From Nitrincola sp. (GTDB lineage: Bacteria > Pseudomonadota > Gammaproteobacteria > Pseudomonadales > Balneatricaceae): 44,163 nt of DNA. Under the pieces are notes generated by a model that saw only the letters and a program-made list of their open reading frames with translations, was not told where the DNA came from and ran no database searches. The DNA lies in the NCBI GenBank assembly GCA_021208565.1, contig JAJOJN010000002.1, positions 1-44,163 of the forward strand, in the 5' to 3' direction. How positions within the stretch are numbered: the first letter of the stretch is position 1; every line of letters begins with the position of its first letter. Shown here piece after piece: positions 1 to 9,516 of this stretch. The position numbers and the translations under genes are program-made.

Positions 1-1
1 A

Positions 2-580
2 ACAGAAGTGTTAGAAGCCGGTAACTTTGCGGAAACTCTGTCATTAGCGCTGAACCATGATGACACGGATTTAGTGTTGCTTGACTTAAATATGCCAGGT
101 ATGAACGGGCTTGAAGGCTTACTCCATTTGCGCCAACAGGCACCCACCCTTCCCGTGGTGATTATTTCAGCTGAAGAAGATAAACAGACCGTATTAAAAG
201 CCATCGATCAAGGCGCGGCTGGCTTTATTGCAAAATCGTCGCCAAGGCACGAAATGAGTCATGCCATCCAAGCCATTTTGAAGGGCGATGTTTATTTACC
301 TTCAAGTATTATGCGCCAACAAACATCCGGCAACACTGCTAAACATAAAAGCAAACTTCCCCTTGACCAACTCTATCAGCTCACGCGAAAGCAGCTGCTG
401 GTTCTGGAGCGCATGGTAGAAGGGGATTCTAATAAGCAGATTGCTGCTCATCTCAACATTGCCGAAACCACAGTAAAGGCACATGTTTCTGCAATTCTGT
501 CGAAACTGGGCGTCAACAATCGAGTACAAGCCATTTTAGCGGCCAGTGAAGTGGACTTTACAGCCTTTAATCGTCGTTAG
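2..580 (+). CDS. LuxR/NarL-family response regulator (5' end outside window)
   Basis: Two-component response regulator that would bind DNA when phosphorylated. The reading frame is open to the window edge, so the first receiver strand and acidic pocket are missing. The receiver shows the phospho-acceptor Asp in [10 protein letters not shown] and the conserved Lys in FIAKSSP. After a linker comes a LuxR helix-turn-helix, with the recognition region around [19 protein letters not shown]. It converges on the hybrid kinase gene and the two 3' ends overlap by 14 bp. It may be the output partner of that kinase, comparable to LuxR-type regulators beside NahK/ErcS'-type kinases in Pseudomonas; this pairing is inference. 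The GTG at position 8 is not the real start. Confidence 0.9.
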   Translation, partial: TEVLEAGNFAETLSLALNHDDTDLVLLDLNMPGMNGLEGLLHLRQQAPTLPVVIISAEEDKQTVLKAIDQGAAGFIAKSSPRHEMSHAIQAILKGDVYLPSSIMRQQTSGNTAKHKSKLPLDQLYQLTRKQLLVLERMVEGDSNKQIAAHLNIAETTVKAHVSAILSKLGVNNRVQAILAASEVDFTAFNRR

Positions 581-1923
581 TCAGTTGCTGCCTGAGCAAA
601 TGGGCGAGCGTGACTTTAAGTTTGAGCGGTTTTACGGGTTTGTTCAGCATTTTAAAACCAAGTTGACGAACTTCTTGTCGTAAGCTGCTGGTATGGTTTG
701 CCGTAATCATCAGCACGGGTGTCGATAACTGATGCGCTATTTTCAAACGCTGAATAGCCTCTTTACCTGATTCCATTTCATCCAGATGATAATCCACCAC
801 AAACAGGTCTGGCTTGTGTTGTTCTGAAACTAAGGCAGCATCAAGCGCTTTAGCATTGTTAAAGGTTTTTACATCACAGCCCCATCCCTCCAGCAACGAG
901 TGCATGGCAGTACAGATGGAGAGATCGTTATCCATCACCCAAATACGACTTTGTTGAAGCAGCGCCTGATCCGTCACCGGATGACTTTTCGTTGCCATCA
1001 TCTTTTCTCTGGGGTCCGCTATAGGCACACAGACACTAAAGAGCGATCCTTTTCCTTGAACAGACGTGACGCGTATTGGATGCCCCAGCATACCGGCAAT
1101 CTTCTCGACAATAGCCAAGCCCAACCCAAGTCCTCGCTCTTGATGTCCCGTTTGGGTATGTATTTTTTTGAATTCCTCAAATATAAAACTGAGTTGATCG
1201 GCTGCAATCCCGACGCCTTGATCCACGACTTGTATTTCAAGATAGGCACCTCGTCGTCGACAACCCAACACAATTGAAGCTTCGGGATGAGTATAACGCA
1301 CGGCATTGGTTAAAAAGTTGCGTAGAATGCGTGCCAATAAGACTAAGTCGGTGGACACCACAACCGAGCTGGGTTGATAGTGAAAGTGACGAGCTTCCAT
1401 ATCGCAGATCTGCCGAAACTCGGCCGCTAAATTATCAAGCAAGTCAGAGACTGGGAACACACTGATATCTGGATTGATCACACCGGCATCCAAACGGGAG
1501 ATATCCACCAGCGTGCCTAACAAACTATCAACATCCTGTAGCGAACGATGGATAGAGTGACTTAGGTGCTGTAAATCAGATGGTAATTGACGTTCCAGCA
1601 ATGCACCGGTAAATAACCTTGCTGCATTCAAGGGCTGCAATAAATCATGGCTAATGGCTGCCAAGAACTTGGTTCGTGACAGGTTAGCTTCTTCTAATGC
1701 TTGATTTGTCTGGCGTAACTCTGCCATAGCCGCAGACAGGGCTTCGGTTCGTTCACGAACCTGCTCTGCTAGAGTTGCCGCATGTTCAAACGCAGCATAG
1801 GGTGCCGCGTTATAGGCACTGCCAGCCTCTATTCGTTCAATTAAGGCCGCATTGATTTTTTTTGAGCCGGCGATTTTCTTCCAACAAAGCTTGCAAATCG
1901 GTCGTTGTTAGATCAGCACTCAT
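567..1923 (-). CDS. Hybrid histidine kinase, NahK/ErcS'-type (one frameshift)
   Basis: Cytoplasmic hybrid kinase of about 451 residues after correction. The ATG at 1923 overlaps the FIST gene stop as ATGA. The frame breaks in a run of eight T at 1856-1863; with seven it continues through a predicted coiled coil into the long downstream frame. Domains in order: N-terminal coiled coil (about 1-75), HisKA with the phospho-acceptor His in [14 protein letters not shown], HATPase with N-box [11 protein letters not shown] and G-boxes DQGVGIA and GLGLGLAI, then a C-terminal receiver with acceptor Asp in FVVDYHL and Lys in MLNKPVKP. There is no membrane segment or PAS domain, so the neighbouring FIST protein is the likely sensor. 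The receiver probably acts in phosphorelay. Assignment to the NosP-associated kinase group rests on domain layout and context. Confidence 0.88.
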
Positions 1924-3071
1924 ATCGTTTTACCGATCACCACACCGGTGAAGGTCTGATTAATGTGAACACCATCAAAATGCTCGCCATAGGTATTAAA
2001 ACCAATCACTTGATGTTGCCTAAGAAATGCCGAAGCTTCTGCTAAACTTTCTAGATGCTCAGTTTCGAGTCGTCTTAAAAAACAATCGCACCCGATGGTG
2101 ATTAAAGGCTCACCTATCCTCGCCTCTATCTCTGCAAAACGCTTTTCAAGGTCAGGTAAGATAGGTTGAGGCTGCATCGCAGTCAGCACCATGCCATTAC
2201 CTACAGCACAATAAAAGGTCAGACTGAGATCATCATTCACTTTTTGGATTGAACGAACATAATAGTCTTGTCCAAGCTTGACGGCTAAGGGATGTAGCGC
2301 AAATACCTTGGGATTAAGTTCCTCTGGCTGCATCCCTAGCATACGGGCGTAAACACGCGCGGCCGGTTCAGCGTTCAGCTCAAGCACACGCCGACTTTCA
2401 GACTCCGCTTCTGTAACCACTAATTTCGTCGCTAGGCTTTGCATATGATGAGTCGTAAAGACTTCAAACGCTAGGTTTGTCTGAAGTAAGGTAAGAACGG
2501 CGGCTTCTGTGTGAAACTGGCCTTCGAAAAACACATGGGTGCTGGCCAACTGAATATCATCACCCGCCGAACCCCCAAAATGAGGGATATTACCAAGCGC
2601 AGAATCAAGCGTCACCAACACTAACTCTTCTTGACTCGACAAACCGTCAAGCAAGGTCAGTGCGAAACATTTTCCTGATATGGACTGCCCTGATCCCTCT
2701 CTTAGCTTAGCTATCATAGTGTCAACTTGCTGTTGCGCGATGGCTAAACTGTACTGATCCAGATCGGCAATCAACGACGCCTCAATATTGAACGTGTCAC
2801 GATGAAATCCCAATCCGACCAGTGTGCCTCGATCATAACCTCTTGGAGTGATCTCACCAGCGGTGGTACAACCGATCACTTTTACACCAGCAAATACATC
2901 ATTGAGCGATTGAGCTAAGCGATCTAAATCATACTCCGCAGAACAAAAGAACAGTACGGCTTCTAATTGATCATGGTACAACTGCTCCGCCAGTTGTCTC
3001 GCCGCTATAGCGCTATCGAGAGAGTCTGACATCGCTGTCATCACAGGAGCAATAGGGTGATCTAGTGGCAT
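1920..3071 (-). CDS. FIST-domain sensor protein, NosP-like
   Basis: Soluble 383-residue protein with FIST_N (about 25-225) and FIST_C (about 225-365) domains. Recognisable stretches are KVIGCTTAGEITPRGYD, HFGGSAGDD, and RRVLELNAEPAARVYARMLG near the start of FIST_C. In Pseudomonas and Vibrio, NosP proteins of this family and length bind haem, sense nitric oxide and control a histidine kinase encoded next to them. Here the kinase gene follows with an ATGA overlap, the same arrangement. Whether this copy binds haem cannot be seen; other FIST proteins are thought to sense small ligands such as amino acids. The ATG at 3071 is taken because the protein length fits the family. Confidence 0.85.
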   Translation of the reverse strand: MPLDHPIAPVMTAMSDSLDSAIAARQLAEQLYHDQLEAVLFFCSAEYDLDRLAQSLNDVFAGVKVIGCTTAGEITPRGYDRGTLVGLGFHRDTFNIEASLIADLDQYSLAIAQQQVDTMIAKLREGSGQSISGKCFALTLLDGLSSQEELVLVTLDSALGNIPHFGGSAGDDIQLASTHVFFEGQFHTEAAVLTLLQTNLAFEVFTTHHMQSLATKLVVTEAESESRRVLELNAEPAARVYARMLGMQPEELNPKVFALHPLAVKLGQDYYVRSIQKVNDDLSLTFYCAVGNGMVLTAMQPQPILPDLEKRFAEIEARIGEPLITIGCDCFLRRLETEHLESLAEASAFLRQHQVIGFNTYGEHFDGVHINQTFTGVVIGKTI

Positions 3072-3106
3072 GCTTATACTCTATTCTGATATCAACAGCA
3101 GACAGA

Positions 3107-3135
3107 AGCGCCCACCACTAGGGATGGCGCTTTTT
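3107..3135. other. Inverted repeat between aldehyde dehydrogenase and FIST genes
   Basis: Six-base perfect arms (AGCGCC at 3107-3112, GGCGCT at 3126-3131) followed on the plus strand by TTTT. Both flanking genes read on the minus strand, where the hairpin has no U-tract. It is therefore not a convincing terminator for the dehydrogenase gene and may simply be a weak hairpin or protein site. Confidence 0.3.
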
Positions 3136-3165
3136 AGTATAGCGAGGAAACATCACAATGGCAGA

Positions 3166-4686
3166 TTAAAAAAAGCCCATCGGATTCACATCATAGCTAA
3201 CCAAGAGGTTTTTGGTCTGCTGATAATGGTTGAGCATCATTTTATGGTTTTCACGACCTACGCCGGATTTCTTGTACCCACCAAACGCAGCGTGTGCAGG
3301 ATAATGGTGATAGCAGTTGGTCCACACACGACCCGCTTCAATACCACGACCCATACGGTAGGCACGGTTCATATCACGCGTCCATAAACCTGCACCTAAA
3401 CCAAACTCTGAATCGTTGGCGATCGCCAAGGCTTCCGCCTCATCTTTAAAGGTGGTGACCGAGACCACCGGACCAAAGATCTCCTCTTGGAACACACGCA
3501 TTTTGTTGTGTCCTTTGATAAGCGTCGGTTGAATATAGAAGCCTTGATTCAAGTCAGTGTCCAGTTGCTCTTTACCACCACCGATCAAGATTTCTGCACC
3601 CTCATTTCGTCCAATATCAAAGTAACCAAGAATTTTCTTGAACTGTTCTTCCGATGCTTGAGCACCGACCATGACATCGGTATCCAGTGGATTACCCCGT
3701 TTGATCAGCTTGGTACGCTCAATCACTTTTTCGATGAAAGTGTCATAGATATCTTCTTGCACCAACAAACGTGATGGACAAGTACAGACTTCACCTTGGT
3801 TAAAGAAAGCAAGCACTACACCTTCAATACACTTACTCAAGTAGTTATCTTCAAAGTCCAACACATCTTTAAAGAAGATATTGGGCGACTTACCACCGAG
3901 CTCTACCGTTGAAGGAATGATATTTTCAGCAGCACATTTCAGAATATGCGAACCGACAGGCGTTGATCCAGTAAAGGCAATTTTAGCGATACGCTTACTG
4001 GTTGCGAGAGCTTGGCCCGCTTCGGCACCGTAACCGTTAACAACATTCAGTACGCCGGGTGGAAGTAAATCAGCAATCATCTCCATAAAAACAAGAATCG
4101 ACCAAGGCGTTTGCTCGGCCGGTTTTAGCACAATACAGTTACCTGTCGCGAGCGCGGGTGCCAATTTCCATGCGGCCATCAACAAGGGGAAGTTCCAAGG
4201 GATGATTTGACCCACCACACCCAGCGGTTCGTGGAAGTGATAAGCTACGGTATTATGATCTATCTCGCCAATAGAACCTTCCTGCGCACGAATGGCGCCA
4301 GCAAAATAGCGAAAATGATCGACTGCCAAGGGTACGTCTGCGTTCAGTGTTTCACGGACCGCTTTACCGTTATCCCAGGTTTCGGCAACGGCCATAATTT
4401 CTAGGTTTTGCTCAAGACGATCCGCAATTTTCAGCAATAGATTGGAACGCTGAGTAACTGATGTCGAGCCCCACGCTGCTTTCGCTGCATGGGCTGCATC
4501 TAGGGCTAATTCAATATCTTCGGCAGTAGAGCGAGGAATCTCACAAAAGGCTTCTCCAGTAACAGGAGAGATATTTTTAAAGTACTGGCCTTTAACGGGC
4601 GCGACCCATTGACCATTAATGAAGTTTTCGTAACGAGCTTTAGGAGCGATCAGCGCGTTTGGCTGTCCTGGTTGTGCATATATCAT
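3166..4686 (-). CDS. NAD(P)-dependent aldehyde dehydrogenase, ExaC/AldB type
   Basis: Oxidises an aldehyde, probably acetaldehyde, to the acid with NAD(P)+ in the cytoplasm. The protein is 506 residues from the ATG at 4686, which has GAGGCG just upstream; this is the size of Pseudomonas ExaC and close to AldB. The catalytic Glu lies in VELGGKSPN and the catalytic Cys in [11 protein letters not shown]. The cofactor region [19 protein letters not shown], the FTGSTPVG turn and the C-terminal [14 protein letters not shown] stretch are present. It lies upstream of the FIST/kinase genes on the same strand with a 94-bp gap. That resembles the Pseudomonas exa/erc region, where ethanol oxidation genes sit beside hybrid kinases. 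Substrate is inferred from family. The gene is intact. Confidence 0.92.
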   Translation of the reverse strand: MIYAQPGQPNALIAPKARYENFINGQWVAPVKGQYFKNISPVTGEAFCEIPRSTAEDIELALDAAHAAKAAWGSTSVTQRSNLLLKIADRLEQNLEIMAVAETWDNGKAVRETLNADVPLAVDHFRYFAGAIRAQEGSIGEIDHNTVAYHFHEPLGVVGQIIPWNFPLLMAAWKLAPALATGNCIVLKPAEQTPWSILVFMEMIADLLPPGVLNVVNGYGAEAGQALATSKRIAKIAFTGSTPVGSHILKCAAENIIPSTVELGGKSPNIFFKDVLDFEDNYLSKCIEGVVLAFFNQGEVCTCPSRLLVQEDIYDTFIEKVIERTKLIKRGNPLDTDVMVGAQASEEQFKKILGYFDIGRNEGAEILIGGGKEQLDTDLNQGFYIQPTLIKGHNKMRVFQEEIFGPVVSVTTFKDEAEALAIANDSEFGLGAGLWTRDMNRAYRMGRGIEAGRVWTNCYHHYPAHAAFGGYKKSGVGRENHKMMLNHYQQTKNLLVSYDVNPMGFF

Positions 4687-4713
4687 TTTGTCGCCTCTTA
4701 TTTTTATAGGTTG

Positions 4714-4746
4714 TGATCGAAGCAATCACTTGATCAGCTTCGATCA
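4714..4746. promoter_or_regulatory. 9-bp inverted repeat upstream of the aldehyde dehydrogenase start
   Basis: Perfect arms TGATCGAAG (4714-4722) and CTTCGATCA (4738-4746) with a 15-bp spacer, ending 28 bases before the dehydrogenase ATG. No U-tract follows on either strand. The placement suits a regulator-binding site or a leader hairpin for the aldehyde dehydrogenase gene. The binding factor is unknown. Confidence 0.45.
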
Positions 4747-4788
4747 TAACGGCAGGCAACTGGAAATGGCTATTCTGCAACAGCACTG

Positions 4789-4811
4789 AAAAAACCAGTA
4801 CTTTAGTACTG
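4789..4811 (-). terminator. Terminator of the GGDEF-EAL gene
   Basis: Arms CAGTACT (4796-4802) and AGTACTG (4805-4811) are separated by two bases, giving a stem of about five pairs with a six-base loop. On the minus strand a run of six T (4789-4794) follows. The hairpin incorporates the last codons and stop of the upstream gene, a typical intrinsic terminator. Confidence 0.65.
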
Positions 4812-6440
4812 ATTCACCTGTTGACGATTGGATAATCTGGCTTGAAAGGCGCTCGCTGATTCGGGAGCGGCGTAGAGATACCCTTGGCTGGTTTGACAAC
4901 CCAAGTCAACAAGTGACTGATGTTGTTTTAAGGTTTCAACGCCTTCAGCGACCACTTCTAAAGACAGACTTTTTGCCATAGCAATAATCGTGTTCACTAT
5001 GGCGAGATCACCTGGATCATCCGGCAACCCTTTAACAAAACTACGGTCTATTTTCACCCTGTGCAGCTTGAGTCTTCGCAAGTAACTCAAGGAAGAATAA
5101 CCTGTACCAAAATCATCTAGCGCTAGCGAAACGCCTAGTAAACGCAATCGCTTGAGGACTCGAGCACTGCGCGCAAAATTTTCAAAGAGGTAACTTTCGG
5201 TCAACTCAAGTTCAAGCCAACGTGAATCCAATCCGGTTTGTGAAAGGACTCTTCTCACCACATTGACGATATCACCATTATTTAACTGTAAAGCCGATAA
5301 GTTAACCGAAAGCTTTAGATAGTGACCTTGAGCTTGCCAGATACAGGCCTGGCGACAGCTTTGTTCCAGTACCCACTCGCCAATCGCATGAATCAACCCT
5401 GTTTCTTCCGCGATACTAATAAACTGCGCAGGTGGAACACGACCACGCGTTGGATGGTTCCAACGAATCAAGGCTTCCGCACCCGATATTTGACCTGTTT
5501 TCAAATCCAGTTGGGGTTGATAATAGACTTCAAACTCACCGCGCTCTAAAGCCCCTCTTAGATCAGATTCCAGCTCGAAACGTTCGAGACTCTGTGTACT
5601 CATATCTGATTCGTAAAACTGATAACGCCCTTGACCCAACTGTCTGGCTCTTGCTTGAGCCGCATCCGCATGACGCAGTAGCGTCTCAGCATCCGGCGCA
5701 TGATCAGGAAATAGGCTAATCCCGATTGTGGAGTCTAGATAAACTGTTTTAGATGCCAGTTTGAAGGGCTGTTTCAAGGCAGCCAATATGGCTTTTGCGA
5801 GGGATTCTATATCGGGTTTTCCACGATGAACTTGCACACACATAATAAATTCATCACCGCTGGCCCGTGCTAAAAGCCCCTGCTCAGGTACCAGTAACTT
5901 AAGTCTCTCGGCAACCTGTCGAAGCACTTGATTACCTGCTTCATGTCCTAAGCTTTCATTAACCGCTTTAAAACGATTCAAATTGATAAAAAGAACGGAG
6001 AGTTGAATAGAGGGATCTTCAGCGGCGACAGCTAGGCGCTCGCCTAAGCGCACATGCAATTGAGACCAATTGGCTAAGCCAGTCAGCTGATCAAATTCGA
6101 CAAGATGTTTTAGTTTTTGGTCTGACAACTGCTTCTGCAGATGCAATTTGTCCAACTGCGTTAACAAGGGCGCTATCGCCCTAGTCACTAGTAACATGCC
6201 GGTGACTAAAACCAACAAAGTGATCAACAGGGTACTAAAGAGCATTTCATAAGTAGGTAATACCAATGAAAATGCCTGAGGTGCAGACTGGTTTGATGCT
6301 AACGACATTAAAATATCTGTTTGCCGTTGTGTTTCAAAATAGAGCTGAAGAATGGCAATACCGCCGATCATTAAGCCCGTTAGTAAAATACCTACCGCAA
6401 TCAAACGTAATATTTTTTGTCGTAACTGTTCAGCGTTCAA
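4803..6440 (-). CDS. Membrane GGDEF-EAL protein, probable c-di-GMP phosphodiesterase
   Basis: Protein of 545 residues with two membrane segments (about 12-33 and 66-86) enclosing a short periplasmic loop, then GGDEF and EAL domains. The GGDEF domain is probably inactive: the signature is SGDEF (194-198), the usual metal-binding Asp stretch reads FINLNRFK with Asn in its place, and no RxxD inhibitory site lies upstream. The EAL domain looks complete: EALIRW, LELTES, LALDDFGTGYSS, HRVKIDRSF, VVAEGVET and QGYLYA. The expected activity is hydrolysis of c-di-GMP to pGpG. The GGDEF domain may act as a GTP-binding regulatory part. It is a single-gene unit with its own terminator. Confidence 0.9.
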   Translation of the reverse strand: MNAEQLRQKILRLIAVGILLTGLMIGGIAILQLYFETQRQTDILMSLASNQSAPQAFSLVLPTYEMLFSTLLITLLVLVTGMLLVTRAIAPLLTQLDKLHLQKQLSDQKLKHLVEFDQLTGLANWSQLHVRLGERLAVAAEDPSIQLSVLFINLNRFKAVNESLGHEAGNQVLRQVAERLKLLVPEQGLLARASGDEFIMCVQVHRGKPDIESLAKAILAALKQPFKLASKTVYLDSTIGISLFPDHAPDAETLLRHADAAQARARQLGQGRYQFYESDMSTQSLERFELESDLRGALERGEFEVYYQPQLDLKTGQISGAEALIRWNHPTRGRVPPAQFISIAEETGLIHAIGEWVLEQSCRQACIWQAQGHYLKLSVNLSALQLNNGDIVNVVRRVLSQTGLDSRWLELELTESYLFENFARSARVLKRLRLLGVSLALDDFGTGYSSLSYLRRLKLHRVKIDRSFVKGLPDDPGDLAIVNTIIAMAKSLSLEVVAEGVETLKQHQSLVDLGCQTSQGYLYAAPESASAFQARLSNRQQVNQY

Positions 6441-6606
6441 ACTACCTAAAACCTAACTCAAAACCCAAAAGAGCTGGCACCATATCAGTTTTAATGGCAG
6501 GTGTTAATACATAATTCCTATACCATTAGTAGTGTTATATTGTTTAAGGAAAGCCTTAAATAGACCTTCCTAATTGACATTATTTTTAGATTCAACAGGA
6601 TAATAA

Positions 6607-7266
6607 TTAGACGACCACCTCTGCCGAGGCTTCGATCAAATCAGAAAGTTGCAGTTTCAGTTGGTCACCAGCATACAATTCCCCTACACCCGCTGGTGTT
6701 CCTGTCAGCACAACATCACCTGGCTGCAACGTAAACCACTCGCTAATATGGGAAACCAAAGCCGCAACCGAACGCAACATCTGATCAGTGTGACCATCCT
6801 GACGCAGTTCACCATTAATCCATAACTTCAAAGATAATTGCGTCAGGTCAACCGTATCAGCAGGCACGAAAGGAGATAGACAGCAACTACCATCAAAGGC
6901 TTTCGCTTTCTCCCAAGGTAAACCTTTATCCTTCAACTTAGACTGTAAATCCCTTAGGGTTAAGTCTAGCGCTAACCCAACACCCGAAATTGCGGCCAAG
7001 GCCTCGGCTTCTGAAGCATGGGTCAGTGTTTGATTGATCAAAACGGCGATTTCCGCTTCATAATGAAGGCCTCCTCGCTGTGGCGTCAACTTGATGGGCG
7101 TTTGCATGGTCTGAATAGCGGTAGAGGGCTTTATGAAGAGTAAGGGTTCATCCGGTACAGGATTGTTCAGTTCTCGCGCATGTTCAGCATAGTTTCGTCC
7201 TACACAAACCACCTTGCCAACAGGAAGATCTGAGGGTAAAGCATTCAAAATATGCTGATAATTCAT
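6607..7266 (-). CDS. Fumarylacetoacetate hydrolase (FAH) family protein, YcgM-like
   Basis: Small FAH-family enzyme of 219 residues. Members cleave or decarboxylate acylpyruvates and oxaloacetate using Mg2+. The early strand KVVCVGRNYAEHARELNN is the family start. Metal ligands are the two Glu in HYEAEIAVLI and the Asp in GLALDLTLRDLQ. GDVVLTGTPAGVG near the C-terminus is also conserved. The start has AAGGA six bases upstream. Size and motifs match E. coli YcgM and human FAHD1 rather than the larger aromatic-pathway hydrolases. No catabolic genes surround it, so the substrate is unknown. It is read in the same direction as the upstream MFS gene, about 80 bp away. Confidence 0.88.
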   Translation of the reverse strand: MNYQHILNALPSDLPVGKVVCVGRNYAEHARELNNPVPDEPLLFIKPSTAIQTMQTPIKLTPQRGGLHYEAEIAVLINQTLTHASEAEALAAISGVGLALDLTLRDLQSKLKDKGLPWEKAKAFDGSCCLSPFVPADTVDLTQLSLKLWINGELRQDGHTDQMLRSVAALVSHISEWFTLQPGDVVLTGTPAGVGELYAGDQLKLQLSDLIEASAEVVV

Positions 7267-7302
7267 TGAAGATCCTTAATTTAGTTTAGAAAAAGGGATG
7301 TC

Positions 7303-7354
7303 TTTTCACGCGACAGTTTCACGCGACTGTTTCACGCGACTGTTTCACGCGACA
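7303..7354. repeat. Four tandem 13-bp repeats
   Basis: Unit GTTTCACGCGACT: two exact copies at 7316-7328 and 7329-7341, one variant ending in A at 7342-7354, and a degenerate first copy at 7303-7315. The 7342-7354 copy holds the last two codons and stop of the MFS transporter on the minus strand, so the array repeats that stop-codon segment into the intergenic region. Confidence 0.9.
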
Positions 7355-8542
7355 ACATTCACACGGGTTCGTTGCCACCACCAGAGTATCATCGCACAGG
7401 TCGTGGTAATGGCAAAGATCAACCCCGATGCAAGTACGACACCCGGCCAACCGGCATAAGACCAAAAGGGATTTAAATAAATACCGCCCACACTGGCACC
7501 AACATAGTAAAACACGAGATACAGAGCCGAGGCTGTGCCCCTCGCGTGAGTCGCTTGCTGGCTAACCCAACTACTGGCAACTGAATGAGTTAAAAAGAAC
7601 CCAAAACTGCTGATAAAGAAACCTAATACTATGCCTGTTAAGGTGAGACTTAGTGTAGACAAGCTACCCAACAACATAATCACAATACCCAGTCCCATAC
7701 AAAGGGGAGATGATAGGCGCTGGCTCAGCCGTCCCGACAACAAGGAACCCAAGGTGCCTGTTAAATAGGTTAAAAAGAGCAGTCCTATCCAGGTTGCGGA
7801 AAGATTAAAAGGCTCATCCGCTAACACAAACGTAATATAGGTATACTGATTCAAAAAAACGAGAAAGTTTAATCCACCGATGATGTAGGCCAAACTCAGC
7901 ACCGGATTGCGCAAATGGCTCAGCATATCAGCAGTCATTTTTTTCGGCCTAAACTCAGCCGGTTTAAAGTGTTGTGATCTAGGGAGTAGCCAGAGCACGA
8001 TCAGCAGACCCAACGAACTCGCAACACCAAGAAACAAAAAAAACTGAAGACCAGCCCAACCAGTCCCCTAAAAAACCTGACAACAAACGCCCTGTAACGC
8101 CTCCCAATGAGTTACCGGCTATGTAGAGTCCTACCGCCGCCACTAAAGCTGGTTTAGTAAACTCATCCCCCATGTAAGCGATCGCCACGGCGGGAACACC
8201 TGCCAAGAAAAATCCCTGCAGCGCACGCAACCAAAACAACGTTGAATAGTCTTGAACAAAACTCAATGAGAGGGTGGTTAGGCACACTCCTGCTAAGGTC
8301 CACAGTAAAATACCACGCCGACCGAGTACGTCTGATAAGGGACCATAAATCAGCAATGACAACCCAAGCGCCAGTGTTGCGATGGTGTAGGCATGACTCA
8401 TGTCGAGTTCAGTTCTACCTAAGCTTTGAGATAACATAGGCAGTAAGGGCTGCATACCATGTAAATTGGCAAAAATAATAAAAGAAGCAAGGCAAAGCGC
8501 TAAGGTTGCTCGCCAAAACTGAGGACTCGAAGTTTCAATCAC
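7345..8542 (-). CDS. MFS transporter, YnfM-like (one frameshift)
   Basis: Inner-membrane major facilitator of about 398 residues with twelve predicted helices. The N-terminal half carries the family loop PLSDVLGRRG between helices 2 and 3 and the MQPLLP motif in helix 1, as in YnfM-type exporters. The frame breaks in a run of eight A at 8036-8043; with seven the two halves join through SSVFLFLGVASSLG. A GTG start at 8542 is chosen because GAGGG lies eight bases upstream; the TTG 15 bases earlier has no such site. The gene is divergent from a LysR regulator across about 96 bp, so that regulator probably controls it. Transported compound unknown. Confidence 0.87.
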
Positions 8543-8638
8543 AATCTTTACCCTCAAAAAATCTTGGCACTAGTTTAGCCCTGACAAATACATCATAAAA
8601 ATATATACTAATGATAGATACCATAAGAGAATCTGATC

Positions 8639-9513
8639 ATGAATCTGAAACATCTACGTTATTTTGTTCGAGTGGCAGAACTTGGGAGTTTTACGGCTGC
8701 TGCTGAGCAACTTAAATTAGCTCAACCCGCTGTCAGTATGGCTATTCAAAAGCTTGAACAAACATTAGAAATCTCACTTTTTCATCGACATGACAGACAG
8801 ATCACGCTAACCGATGAAGGACGAGAGCTGCTGATGCATGCCCGACGCGTCTTGATGGCTGCAGAGGAAGCAGAACAAGCCATGCAGGAACTCAGCGGCT
8901 TGAAACGTGGCGAGGTTCGGATTGGTATTCCGGGAATGTTGGGGTCTTATTATTTTCCACCCATTTTAATGGCTTTTCGTCACCGTTATCCTGATTTACA
9001 AATTTCAGTGATTGAGGCTGGCACTCGTAAATTACAGCAGATGCTGTTGAGTGGTGAAATAGATATCGGTGTGATTGTCGAAGACTCCGCTTCAACAGAA
9101 CTCGAGCTTTGCCCTTTTTTACGGGAAGAGATGATGGTCGTCATGGCTGACGACCATGTGCTTGCTGAATGTGAGCGAATTGCGCCAGTTGATTTTTTTG
9201 CTCAAGAGTTGGTACTTTTCAAAGAAGGCTATTTCCACCGCGAGGTAATCAACCGATTGCTGAAAGAGACTGGTTTACAACCCCATATAGGTTTCGAGAC
9301 CAATCTGATTCCACTCATCAAACAGATTGTTAAGCAAGGGTTTGGTATCTCAACCTTGTTACAATGGTGATCCGTGATGAACCCGCACTCGTCGCTCGAC
9401 CTTTTGAAGATCCAGTCATCCTAGACCTTTCTCTAGCTTGGCGAAAGGGTGGGTATTTATCTGTCGCGAATCGAACCTTTATTCAGTTTTTAGAGGATCA
9501 GATACGACAGTAG
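8639..9513 (+). CDS. LysR-family transcriptional regulator (one frameshift)
   Basis: About 291 residues after correction. The N-terminal winged helix-turn-helix is typical (LRYFVRVAELGSFTAAAEQL, then AQPAVSMAIQKLEQ), followed by the periplasmic-binding-like effector domain. The frame stops at 9370; adding one A near 9364 (AA to AAA) continues it to the TAG at 9511-9513 through IRDEPALVARPF. It is divergent from the YnfM-like exporter, the usual arrangement of a LysR activator with its target, and the shared intergenic region holds both promoters. The effector is unknown. Its end is three bases from the convergent PhnD-GGDEF-EAL gene. Confidence 0.9.
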
Positions 9514-9516
9514 TTT

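Noticed and set aside
900-1277. Open frame on the plus strand inside the kinase gene
   Set aside because: It is antisense to the HATPase and receiver domains, has no ribosome site and encodes nothing recognisable.
1856-1863. Poly-T8 in the hybrid kinase as a phase-variation switch
   Set aside because: The same kind of one-base error occurs in about 20 unrelated genes, including housekeeping ones and runs of only two or three bases, which points to sequencing error.
7303-7354. Short repeat cluster considered as a CRISPR array
   Set aside because: The 13-bp units are directly adjacent without spacers and overlap a coding end; no cas genes are present.
8564-8580. TTGGCACTAGTTTAGCC, a sigma-54-like sequence with GG and GC ten bases apart, upstream of the LysR gene
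   Set aside because: The -12 element is TAGC rather than TTGC, LysR genes seldom use sigma-54, and nothing nearby is nitrogen-related. One such match is expected by chance in AT-rich intergenic DNA.
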